Of a DNA stretch of 64,000 bases, positions 16,879-24,838 are shown in pieces (position 1 is the stretch's first letter; each line of letters starts with the position of its first letter). Under the pieces are notes generated by a model. That model searched no databases and had not been told where the DNA came from. It saw nothing but the letters and a program-made list of their open reading frames with translations. This DNA is from JBAZWE01 sp041660545. Its GTDB lineage: Bacteria > Actinomycetota > Thermoleophilia > BMS3ABIN01. The DNA lies in NCBI GenBank assembly GCA_041660545.1, contig JBAZWE010000001.1:1-64000 (forward strand), read 5' to 3'. Position numbers and translations under genes: made by a program.

Positions 16879-17160
16879 TTAATGATAGTCAGTGATTTCG
16901 ACCTCGTGTGCGTCCCCGGTCATCCAGATAAAGCAGATCCGCCATTGATCGTTAATGCGAATACTGTACTGACCCTGGCGGCGTCCGCGCAATTTCTCCA
17001 GACGATTCGCTGGCGGAACACGCAGATCATTCAGGTTTACGGCATTATTCAACATGCGCAATTTCCGCAGCGCAATCTCCTGAATATTCCCAGGAAGTCT
17101 CAACGAACCCTGCCGGGAATATATCTTCCTGGTTTCCCTGTCTTTAAATGATCTGATCAT
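16879..17160 (-). CDS. higB: HigB-family RelE-like mRNA interferase toxin
   Basis: A 93-residue toxin of the HigB/RelE superfamily, predicted to cleave mRNA on the ribosome. It starts MIRSFKDRETRKIY and has LEKLRGRRQGQYSIRINDQWR and a C-terminal EVEITDYH, all typical of the group. There is no Shine-Dalgarno sequence before the ATG at 17160, and a TATAGT box ends 3 nt upstream, so translation from a near-leaderless mRNA is likely. Inverted repeats at 17165-17197 are the probable operator. Confidence 0.9.
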   Translation of the reverse strand: MIRSFKDRETRKIYSRQGSLRLPGNIQEIALRKLRMLNNAVNLNDLRVPPANRLEKLRGRRQGQYSIRINDQWRICFIWMTGDAHEVEITDYH

Positions 17161-17164
17161 AGAC

Positions 17165-17197
17165 TATAACGTACCGCGTTTAACGTCAAGCGTTATA
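17165..17197 (-). promoter_or_regulatory. higBA promoter and operator
   Basis: Inverted repeats TATAACG (17165-17171) and CGTTATA (17191-17197), with an internal TAACG (17181-17185), surround a minus-strand TTGACG and TATAGT spaced 15 nt. The position directly ahead of higB and the symmetry suggest the HigA binding site. Confidence 0.5.
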
Positions 17198-17450
17198 AAA
17201 TCCAGGCAACAGAGGAGTTTATGAAGCAGGAGCGGCGGAGAAGGGAAGAACATATTATATAGGAAAATTATCATGTCGCCAATAATGTATACGTATGCCC
17301 GGCGGTCAGTTGTCTGTTCCGAAACAGGTGGCATTGCTGATGGGAGAAGCCTGGCCGCCGGCGGTTTTATCCGGGCGGATGGAAGAACAGGCCGGGTATC
17401 CACAACCTCAATCGGAAGGATGTTTTCCCTCCGGGCGGGAATAACCGCTT

Positions 17451-18308
17451 ATGAGAAAGATCTGGACACTCATACTGCGCACGCGCGCCGACGGCTGTAC
17501 CGGGCTGGCGTCGATGCTCGCCTATAGTTTCTTTCTGACATTGATAGGTGTTCTTATCATGACGGTGTCCGTATTGGCATATCTGCCGGTCGACAATCTG
17601 GGTGACATCATTATCCAGCAGCTTACGGACATACTGCCCACCGATGCCCTGAGCCTTATAGACCGCACCCTGTCGCGTACGTTCGACCGCGGGCGCCTCC
17701 CCATTCTTATCTCGAGCCTTCTGGGTACAGTCTATGTGATGAGTAATGGTTATCACGGACTCATCTCATCGCTCAACCGCATATACCGTCTGCAGGAAAC
17801 ACGCCCATGGGTGAACGTGCGCTTAAGGGCTCTGGTCATGAGCCTTGTCGCCGCCATATTCATCATGGCCTCGTTTGCCATGGTCGTCGTCGCCCCGATC
17901 GTTGCTGATGCGCTCTCGGACGATAAGGGCATATCGGTCACGATTTCAATGTGGTTGGGATGGATGCGGTGGCCGGCCATCGTCCTGCTGGCTCTTGCCG
18001 GTGTTGGGACCACCTACCGTTACGGCCCCTGCTGCAGCTCAAGATGGCGGTATCTGATACCTGGCACGCTTTTTGCATCGGGAGCCTGGCTGCTCTCGAC
18101 GCTGGTTTTCGGTTTCTATGTGGAACAGTTCGGCACTTATGAGAGCGTCTATGGAACCCTGGGCGCCGTGGTGGTGCTGCTTACGTGGATGTGGCTCAGT
18201 GCGTTGATGGTGCTGACAGGCGCCGAAGTGAACATCCTGCTGTTCGGTGAGCGGCTGACGAAGTCGTGGAAGCTCGAACAGGTAAGAGCCGGCGCTCCGG
18301 ATATATAG
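17451..18308 (+). CDS. YihY/BrkB-family inner-membrane protein
   Basis: A 285-residue protein of the YihY (formerly 'RNase BN'/BrkB) family, with about six membrane helices starting at residue 20 (GLASMLAYSFFLTLIGVLI). It has the family features SLNRIYRLQETRPW and, near the C-terminus, YGTLGAVVVLLTWMWLSALMVLTGAEVNILL. Its biochemical role is unsettled, and the old RNase BN assignment is known to be wrong. It precedes rnpB. Confidence 0.9.
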   Translation: MRKIWTLILRTRADGCTGLASMLAYSFFLTLIGVLIMTVSVLAYLPVDNLGDIIIQQLTDILPTDALSLIDRTLSRTFDRGRLPILISSLLGTVYVMSNGYHGLISSLNRIYRLQETRPWVNVRLRALVMSLVAAIFIMASFAMVVVAPIVADALSDDKGISVTISMWLGWMRWPAIVLLALAGVGTTYRYGPCCSSRWRYLIPGTLFASGAWLLSTLVFGFYVEQFGTYESVYGTLGAVVVLLTWMWLSALMVLTGAEVNILLFGERLTKSWKLEQVRAGAPDI

Positions 18309-18396
18309 GACCAGGTGGACTGCGTGGGGTTTGTGGTATTGCGTGGCGGCCGCCTGATTCCGCCATCAGGGATATCAGGTAGATACGCTCCGCATG

Positions 18397-18425
18397 TTTA
18401 AAGATGGTCCACAGACTGGTAAAAT
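18397..18425 (+). promoter_or_regulatory. Promoter of rnpB
   Basis: TTTAAA (18397-18402) and TAAAAT (18420-18425) are spaced 17 nt. The predicted start at about 18432 coincides with the 5' strand of helix P1 of the RNA. Confidence 0.5.
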
Positions 18426-18430
18426 ATAAA

Positions 18431-18830
18431 TGCAAGCCGAGCGGCCGCGCCGCCATTTTTCCAGGCTCCCGTTTAGGGCGGAGGCTCAGATTGTAAGGCG
18501 GCGAGGAAAGTCCGGACACCACAGAGCAGGGTGCTGGCTAACGACCAGTCGGGGAAACCCGCAGGCAAGTGCCACAGAAAGCAAACCGCCTGCTCGGCGG
18601 CGTGGGGTTGATCTCCGCGGCGCTGGCGGGTAAGGGTGAAAAGGTGCGGTAAGAGCGCACCGGAGGCGCGGTAACGCGTCTGCCAGGTAAACCCCACCCG
18701 GTGCAAGGCCAAATAGGAGGGTGTATCCAGGTTGCTCGCCTGACCCTCGGGTAGGCCGCACGAGGAGCGCGGTGACGCGCTTCCCAGATAGATGGTCGCA
18801 TAGAACAGAATCCGGCTTACGGGCTTGCTG
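18431..18830 (+). ncRNA. rnpB: RNase P RNA, bacterial class A
   Basis: The catalytic RNA that removes 5' leaders from tRNA precursors. The conserved core GAGGAAAGTCCGGACACC...CAGGGTGCTGGCTAACGACC begins near 18504. It is followed by AGAAAGCAAACCGCC, GGTAAGGGTGAAAAGGTGCGG, AAACCCCACCCGG..GCAAGGCCAAATAGG and AGAACAGAATCCGGCTTAC. Ends are set by helix P1, where GCAAGCC near 18432 pairs with GGCTTGC near 18822. It is followed by a terminator. YlxR/RnpM, a reported RNase P regulator, is encoded at 31671. Confidence 0.95.
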
Positions 18831-18831
18831 A

Positions 18832-18872
18832 CCCGGAGGCTCTCTCTCAAGAGGGGGCCTCCGGTATTTTTT
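18832..18872 (+). terminator. Intrinsic terminator of rnpB
   Basis: Arms CCGGAGGC (18833-18840) and GCCTCCGG (18857-18864) are followed by TATTTTTT. Confidence 0.85.
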
Positions 18873-18954
18873 ACCACCCGCTTTACCATGCCGCCTGTTC
18901 ACTATAAAATCATCTCCGTTGAATTTTTTCTTATTCCGTCCAGAGGGAGGCGAC

Positions 18955-20295
18955 TTGTCCCGCAAGAAAAAAGCTGATCGTGGCAGGGAAATCACACCGG
19001 GAAGCCGTGCAGATCTAAGATCGAAAAAGAAGCGCAGGCGTTCAGGTAAATCCGGTTTTTTCAAAAGCAGGACTTTTCTCATAGCGCTGGCCCTGGTGAT
19101 CATCGCCGCGGCGGCGGCTGCCGGAATATTTATCATGCGGCAGAATGGCGCGTCGGCGTCGCAGGCTGATTCCGGCGAGATCGAAGTGACCGGCGTGACC
19201 ACACAGAGCGGCGCGGATGTAAATGAGGTCAAGGTCGAAACACCGCTTGCCAGCGCGACCGACCAGATAGTCGCCTCGATGTCCCTGGAAGAAAAAATCG
19301 GTCAGATGTTCATGATCGGCTTCGAAGGTCCGGCGCCTGATGCCGCGATAACCAGCGCCATCAAGGAGAAACACGTCGGCGCCGTCATCCTCTTTACGCG
19401 CAACATCAGCAGCAACGAACAGGTGGCGCAGCTGGACACCTCCCTCCAGGCGCTCGCCGTCGAGGCCGGCCAGCCCGCCAAGCTTATGATCGCCGTCGAC
19501 CAGGAGGGTGGCAAGACCCGCAGATTTGAAAATATAGGACCATTTTATTCACAACCCATGATCGGTGAGATGAGCGACGCCGCACCGGACACGGCTCAGC
19601 AGCAGGCGGGTTCAGCCGCGCGCGACTTGAAGAAGATCGGCATCAACACCAACCTGGCGCCGGTAGCCGATGTGAGTTCTGGTTGGGGTACGATCATGGA
19701 CGGGCGCAGCTTCAGCCAGGACACGGCGTTCGCGGCCGAGCTGACCGGCAGGGCGGTCAAGGGTTATAACAACGCCACGACCATATCCTGTGCCAAACAC
19801 TTTCCGGGCCATGGCTCCGCCGACAACGACTCGGAAAAGGCGCTGCCGACTGTAAGCAGCGATCTGGCAACGATCCAGACTACAGACCTTCCCCCATTCC
19901 AGGCGGCGATTGCCGAAGGCGTGCCGATGATAATGGTCGCGCATCTGATCGTACCGGCGCTGGACGCTACAGAGACTCCTTCCTCGCTCTCGAAGCCGAT
20001 CGTCACCGACCTGTTGCGAACCCAGATGACGTTTCCAGGTGTGATTATCACCGACGATATGGAGATGGGCGCCATCACTGAGACCGGGACCATGGGGAGC
20101 GCCGCCGTGGCAGCGGTTCTGGCCGGCAACGACATGCTCATCGTGGCGCATACACCTTCGAAGCAGAACGAGGCTTACGACGCGATACTGGCGGCGGTCA
20201 AGGCGGGCAAGATAAAAGAAGCTGACATAGACAAGTCAGTGGCGCGCATTCTGGACATGAAGAAGAAGTACCGGCTGGAGAAGAGCACCAGTTAG
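18955..20295 (+). CDS. nagZ: Glycoside hydrolase family 3 beta-N-acetylhexosaminidase, membrane-anchored
   Basis: A GH3 enzyme predicted to release N-acetylglucosamine from peptidoglycan fragments. The TTG at 18955 has GGGAGG 4 nt upstream and gives 446 residues: a basic N-terminus, a membrane anchor (residues 38-62, FLIALALVIIAAAAAAGIFI), a linker, then the catalytic barrel. The NagZ hallmark KHFPGHGSADNDSE lies near residue 280. The nucleophile Asp is in ITDDMEMGAI near residue 366. The membrane anchor places the enzyme outside the cell, unlike cytoplasmic E. coli NagZ. It is convergent with the next gene. Confidence 0.9.
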   Translation: MSRKKKADRGREITPGSRADLRSKKKRRRSGKSGFFKSRTFLIALALVIIAAAAAAGIFIMRQNGASASQADSGEIEVTGVTTQSGADVNEVKVETPLASATDQIVASMSLEEKIGQMFMIGFEGPAPDAAITSAIKEKHVGAVILFTRNISSNEQVAQLDTSLQALAVEAGQPAKLMIAVDQEGGKTRRFENIGPFYSQPMIGEMSDAAPDTAQQQAGSAARDLKKIGINTNLAPVADVSSGWGTIMDGRSFSQDTAFAAELTGRAVKGYNNATTISCAKHFPGHGSADNDSEKALPTVSSDLATIQTTDLPPFQAAIAEGVPMIMVAHLIVPALDATETPSSLSKPIVTDLLRTQMTFPGVIITDDMEMGAITETGTMGSAAVAAVLAGNDMLIVAHTPSKQNEAYDAILAAVKAGKIKEADIDKSVARILDMKKKYRLEKSTS

Positions 20296-20715
20296 TTACC
20301 AGGAATCACCGTTTTCATCAATATGCTCGGTCCTGGAACCGTTTTTGCGGATGATGAAAACGCTTCGCGCCGAATCACTTGCCTCGATGCTGATCTCATA
20401 GCCGCTTGCCGAACCGCTTTGCACCTGGATTTTGGCGCTCAGTCGCTGGTCGACGCTTCTTAAGTCCGCGGCGGTGGAAGCATATCTGCCGTTTTGTGCA
20501 AAGTATCCCTCCTCCGCCATCTGGGCGTTACGCAGCTGTGACTGGGCGGCGATGCGCGCGGCGCGGTCCTGGGGGCTGACCTCATTAGAGATGCTTACGG
20601 CTGTGCCGGCGGAACCGGTATCGGTGGATTCATCGTTGCAGCCGCTTACAGTCAGTAACGGCAATGCGAGAACTGCCGTTGTCAGAAACAGGGCGATCGA
20701 GGTTCTTCTCATCAT
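20296..20715 (-). CDS. Lipoprotein with pseudopilin-like domain
   Basis: A 139-residue protein with a lipobox VSGC (Cys26). The mature part contains LRNAQMAEEGYFAQNGRYAS followed by an Asp-Leu and a small beta-sheet (GYEISIEASDSARSVFIIRKNG). This resembles the C-terminal globular part of type IV pilins and pseudopilins, but it is attached to a lipid anchor rather than a pilin helix. Its stop codon touches that of the convergent nagZ. Function unknown. Confidence 0.6.
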   Translation of the reverse strand: MMRRTSIALFLTTAVLALPLLTVSGCNDESTDTGSAGTAVSISNEVSPQDRAARIAAQSQLRNAQMAEEGYFAQNGRYASTAADLRSVDQRLSAKIQVQSGSASGYEISIEASDSARSVFIIRKNGSRTEHIDENGDSW

Positions 20716-20818
20716 GTGTTTTTATTCGCTACGGAAACCGGGAAGCCTGTGCGGAAATAAGACCGGGTACGCCACAGTATGCGGGGCAGCTCTTAAGCGA
20801 CATGTGACTGGGCCGCGC

Positions 20819-22086
20819 TTAAGCCGCGGCTTGGGTCAAGGTGCTCCCGGCGGTGGTGTCCGCATCCTGTGTTGTTGGAACTAACTCAGAAGCAGCTTCA
20901 ACACCCACCGGCACGGTGGTATCGCCAGATACAACGATATCCGCGGTCTCGGCCTCTACTACCGGGTCAGGGCTATAAACCGGGCGGTCGTGATTACCAT
21001 TGGAATCAGGCGTCTCCAGCGTGATGTTTACGTCGGTCACAATGCCCGGGGCTACGCTGATAACCGTGGCTGTATCCCAGTTGTTGCCGGGACCATACCA
21101 GGTTTTCTCAAACGACTTCGTCATTACTACCTGGTTATCGTAAACAGTAGAAGCAGGCTGAGCCAGCAGCTTGTAATCGCCCGGGGGGAGCGAATAAAGG
21201 CTGAAGGCGTTACCCACAAAGCCGGTTACGATTCCATCCTGCATATAACCCGTGCGCGTGCTGTCGACGACTTCGGTCTTGTCAGCTCTGTAGGCATATA
21301 TCTGGGCACACGAAGCCATGGTGTCCGCAAAGCAGTTGTCGGAGAAGTTGGTGATCCGTCCCCTGATGATGCCNNNNNNNNNNCCCCCTGCGAGCCCAGT
21401 GGCACCGGAGTTGCAAGGTTGGCATCTCTGGTGTTGTTATACCATTCATTGACCCAGCCGTAAGTGGCAGACCGGGGCCCTGCGAAATAGATCGTGTACT
21501 TGCTGGCGGCCATGACATCGGGCGGCCATACCGGGCCGAATTCGACTGTATAGTATCCATCCGCATCGGTTTCAAAAGGCCTGGGCAGGGGCCCGATATT
21601 GTTGTTGTTAAAGGGTGTTGCGTTTATCCCTACTCCGGCGATTCCGCGTCCCCAGGGATCAGTCACCCGGCCGGAGATCGTCCAGTAGCCGTTCAGGCTC
21701 AAGGGACCGCCCGGCAGAAAGCCGTCATCGAAAGGATCGACGTATCCGGGAGGAAGTGGCGGGAAGAGCGGTTGGGTACCGATAACGGGTGTGTCCGGCT
21801 CGCAGCAGTCAAAAAACAGGCTGTTGTCCTGATATGAGTTATCGGTCAGTTCGTTATCGAGGGCGTTTGCTGCGGCTGGTGTGGTAGCGACGGCATCTAT
21901 CAAGCCACCCTGTGGGGACTCATCAAGCAGTGTTCCTGATTCGGTATTAAAGCCAGCTGCGGGCATTTCGCTGCTTGTGCCGAATCCAAGCACGGCGAGG
22001 ATCGTCACGACGATAGCGAAGAAAGATACCACAGGCAAAAGTGTTTTTATAAAGCGAGGCAAACTGTTATCGCGCCAAGCACTCAT
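20819..22086 (-). CDS. Secreted protein with carboxypeptidase-regulatory-like repeats (interrupted by gap)
   Basis: One gene split by the 10-N gap at 21374-21383. The N-terminal part, starting MSAWRDN at 22086, has a membrane/signal helix (FIKTLLPVVSFFAIVVTILAVLGF). It is followed by a Pro-rich linker and a domain beginning GYWTISGRVTDPWGRGIAGV with TDADGYYTVEF, the pattern of carboxypeptidase-regulatory/SdrD B-like folds. After the gap a second such unit follows (GIIRGRITNFSDNC...YAYR...YSLPPGDYKLLAQP). The frames differ across the gap because its length is arbitrary. It is probably a surface adhesin or stalk. Confidence 0.7.
21374..21383. other. Scaffold gap (10 N)
   Basis: A run of 10 undetermined bases within the secreted repeat protein. 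Its true length is unknown. Confidence 0.99.
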
Positions 22087-22266
22087 ACCAACCACCCTTG
22101 ATCGGTATGGCGCCACAGCGACTCCCCCAGCCGGAGTGGTCACCCGTTTTCAGTAAAAGAATTATATTTCCAGACGCGTTATAAGTCAAACAAATCTCTA
22201 GGAAAACATCAAATACATGCGGGGGTAAATATCAACGGAGAGGCGAGAACAAAGTACTGGAAAGTC

Positions 22267-22294
22267 GAAAAATTCATACTTTAGTATGATTTTT
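22267..22294 (-). terminator. Probable intrinsic terminator
   Basis: Arms AAAAATTCATAC and GTATGATTTTT form a stem of 11 pairs with one bulge and a TTTA loop, with U-runs on both sides. It could end transcription from the YeeE/YedE pair on the minus strand. Confidence 0.5.
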
Positions 22295-22408
22295 AAAACT
22301 TACGCTTGTATTAGAGTTGATATCGGGTTTTCCTGGCGTCCGACTGTGTGTGCTCACAGGCCTGTAAAAGGGGTTGGCGGCATTACCTACCGTGCGCGGT
22401 TGGCGCCA

Positions 22409-22444
22409 GGAGACCCCTCTATACTGTATAGAGGGCAATCTCCA
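22409..22444. repeat. Long dyad-symmetric element
   Basis: The core arms CCCTCTATAC (22415-22424) and GTATAGAGGG (22426-22435) flank a single T. GGAGA and TCTCC further out extend the symmetry to 36 bp. It lies in the 454-bp non-coding stretch between two minus-strand genes; the rest of that stretch shows no gene. Confidence 0.6.
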
Positions 22445-22540
22445 ATAGCTGTCATACGGTGTCGGACCCGCTGCTGATATCGGCCTGACGGCTCATGCAG
22501 GCATAAGTCACACGCTTGAATCAGTGTCGGACAGGCTGTT

Positions 22541-23227
22541 TTAGTGGCTGCTGGTGACCGCTCCCCGCTTGCCGGTACCGGTGCTGCCCGCAGCCTTCTT
22601 TTTTGTATCCAGCCTGTTCAGATACGTCACAAACGCCACGATCGTCGCCGCCATCACCAGCGCGACCAGCAGGGGGTTTGCTCCCAGGACATCCGCCAGG
22701 CTTTTGCTTCCATAGTTGAAGTTCCCTTCGAGCGTCGGCTGTATGTAATCCCAGGTTAGGACGAGTGTGAAGGCGCCCACAAGCCCACCGAGCACGGTGA
22801 CGAAGGCATCTATTTTCCCCTGTCCCATAGCAACCAGCGCGGTTCCCGGGCAATAGCCCGCCAGAGCCCAGCCGACGCCGAATATCAGGCCGCCGACAGT
22901 GAGGGCCAACAGGTATACGGGGGCGATACCGATATTCGCCTTCAGCCCGATACCTCCCAGAGAATCGACCGTGTAGATTCCTACTGAACCCACGGCGATC
23001 GCGATAAACAGGAACTTCATGATGGTAAGGTCCTTGAGCCTGAGCATATTGACTATCATCGTGAAGCTCGATGCGCCGGCTCGCTGAAGGATGGCCCCGA
23101 AAGCGATGCCCGTAAGCAGACCTGCCACAAGCGCTTTCGTATTCGTTCCCCCGACTATGCCGGCCGCTTCGGTGGCGTTCGCTGCTGCATCGTTTATCTG
23201 TGCGATTATCAACGCGGCCGCTGTCAT
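22541..23227 (-). CDS. YeeE/YedE-family thiosulfate/sulfur transporter subunit
   Basis: A 228-residue membrane protein with about five to six helices and the family motif GWALAGYCPGTALVAMGQG, whose conserved Cys is implicated in moving thiosulfate or sulfane sulfur in TsuA/YeeE-type transporters. It overlaps the upstream gene by 4 bp (ATGA), so the two halves are made together. No sulfur-transfer TusA gene is adjacent. The substrate is inferred from the family. Confidence 0.85.
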   Translation of the reverse strand: MTAAALIIAQINDAAANATEAAGIVGGTNTKALVAGLLTGIAFGAILQRAGASSFTMIVNMLRLKDLTIMKFLFIAIAVGSVGIYTVDSLGGIGLKANIGIAPVYLLALTVGGLIFGVGWALAGYCPGTALVAMGQGKIDAFVTVLGGLVGAFTLVLTWDYIQPTLEGNFNYGSKSLADVLGANPLLVALVMAATIVAFVTYLNRLDTKKKAAGSTGTGKRGAVTSSH

Positions 23228-23781
23228 GACGCCCTCCCTCTATAGATGAGTCGCGCGGTGAGGATGCCCGAGGCCAATATGGATATCGCAAAAACAAAAC
23301 CGGCTATCGCAAGCTGTGCTACCCCGCTCAAGACCAGACCGCTCGTACATCCTCCAGCGATGCGCGCGCCATAGAGGAGCAGGAAGCCGCCGGCAAACGC
23401 GACTGCGAATCGCTTGGGCCGGCTATCTCCGAACCTGCTCGCCCAGAGCTTTGGCACCGCCCTTGTCGTCAGACCGCCCTTAAGGAGCGCCGCCAGAAAT
23501 CCGCCTGCAACCATGCCAATCGCCACCATGACGAGCCAGTCGACGCTGGCGGGAATCCTTTGGGAGAGATAGGCGTTCGTGGTTGGAAGGTCGGAACCGA
23601 CGGCCCGCAGCAGCTGGTCGTCGAGAAAAACGTAGCTTCTCGAGACTCCCAGCGCCGCGTAAGTGGCAACGGCAAATGTGTTGAGTAGGCCAAGCAGTAT
23701 GCCACCGTATAGCCATCCGATTCTGCGCGAAGCCGCATCGGACTCCTGCGCGACAGCCTCTGTATTAGTTGCGCTCATCAC
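23224..23781 (-). CDS. YeeE/YedE-family transporter subunit
   Basis: A 185-residue membrane protein with about four to five helices and the second conserved Cys motif of the family, GARIAGGCTSGLVLSG. Together with the overlapping downstream gene it makes a split version of the YeeE/YedE transporter. The first 20 residues are a polar tail. An inverted repeat (TATG-n9-CATA, about 23799-23815) lies upstream and might be a regulatory site. Confidence 0.85.
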   Translation of the reverse strand: MMSATNTEAVAQESDAASRRIGWLYGGILLGLLNTFAVATYAALGVSRSYVFLDDQLLRAVGSDLPTTNAYLSQRIPASVDWLVMVAIGMVAGGFLAALLKGGLTTRAVPKLWASRFGDSRPKRFAVAFAGGFLLLYGARIAGGCTSGLVLSGVAQLAIAGFVFAISILASGILTARLIYRGRAS

Positions 23782-23880
23782 AACCCCCTTCTAAAGGTAT
23801 ATGACATTTAGACATATCTGACCGGGAAAAAGATTCCGTATATGCCGGGTGATGCCAGCCGGCAGGTGCGGTTGTGGAAC

Positions 23881-24426
23881 TTATGCTATTTTTCTCTCCT
23901 GTCCATCGAGCTGCCGGAGGATGGCGGCTATGAAATCGGGAATGTCTTTGGGCGAACGCGAGGTCACCAGGTTACCGTCTTTAACGGCCGCGCCGCTTAA
24001 GTAATTGGCTCCCGCCTGCTTCAGTTCCCTACTTACGGTGAAAAAGCTTGTGGCGGTTCTTCCCGCCATGATCCCGGCGGATATCAGTACCTGGGGCCCG
24101 TGGCATATGGCCGCGATGGGTTTTTGGTCACGATCGAAATTGCGAACGAAAGCGAGAATCCGCTCGTCGCGGCGCAGGTGCGCGGGACTTTTCCCGCCGG
24201 GGATCACCAGGGCGTCAAAATCACCGTCGCTGACTTCATCGATGGTTGCGTCCGCCGGCATGACGGTACCCCTTTTCCCCCTGACTCCCCTTTTGTCCTC
24301 CTGCGCCAAACCTATGAGAGTGACTTTTGCACCTGTTTTTTTCAACGCTTTGACAGGCTCGACCAGCTCGGAGTCCTCAAAGCCCGGAGCGATCAAAACT
24401 GCAATCCTCTTATCTGAATAGGTCAT
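23881..24426 (-). CDS. DJ-1/PfpI-family protein
   Basis: A 181-residue protein. The start at 24426 follows GAAGGAG at 4 nt. It has the fold signature GFEDSELVEP (Glu of the catalytic site) and the nucleophile elbow AICHGPQ, with Cys near residue 107. The family includes intracellular proteases, deglycases and general stress proteins; which activity applies cannot be told from the sequence. It is a single-gene unit. Confidence 0.88.
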   Translation of the reverse strand: MTYSDKRIAVLIAPGFEDSELVEPVKALKKTGAKVTLIGLAQEDKRGVRGKRGTVMPADATIDEVSDGDFDALVIPGGKSPAHLRRDERILAFVRNFDRDQKPIAAICHGPQVLISAGIMAGRTATSFFTVSRELKQAGANYLSGAAVKDGNLVTSRSPKDIPDFIAAILRQLDGQERKIA

Positions 24427-24832
24427 GGTTCTCCTTCGCTGCTTATTCATGTTTCTAATACATCTTTAGCCATTAGTTGCCCCGCCTAAACCGGTTATTG
24501 CGGGATTTTGCTCTTCCGGCGCTTTCTCCGGTTAGTCGAAGGCAAGGTTCTGTTTCGGTTTTCTGCCCTGGCGCCTTGATTAAAAATGCAACTTTTCGGC
24601 TTTCGATATCCAACCAAAGGACGATGCGCGCAGGTGCCCGCCATGGTAATTTTTCCTGGCTGGCGAGAATCTGATACGTGGGGAAGGAGGTTTTCATGAG
24701 ATAGCTGTGAGTGGTGACCGGAACCGGCATGGGCGGTTGTTCGCGGATGCGTGGGTCCGGCAACGGGCGAAAATTCAATTGAGGAATCTGACAGCCGCGG
24801 TCGTGGAGTTGACGTACGAGTTGAGGAAGTGA
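24427..24832. other. Intergenic region without a supported gene
   Basis: A minus-strand frame (24473-24862) lacks a ribosome binding site and any recognisable family. I see no RNA or repeat here. Confidence 0.4.
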
Positions 24833-24838
24833 TTGCAG

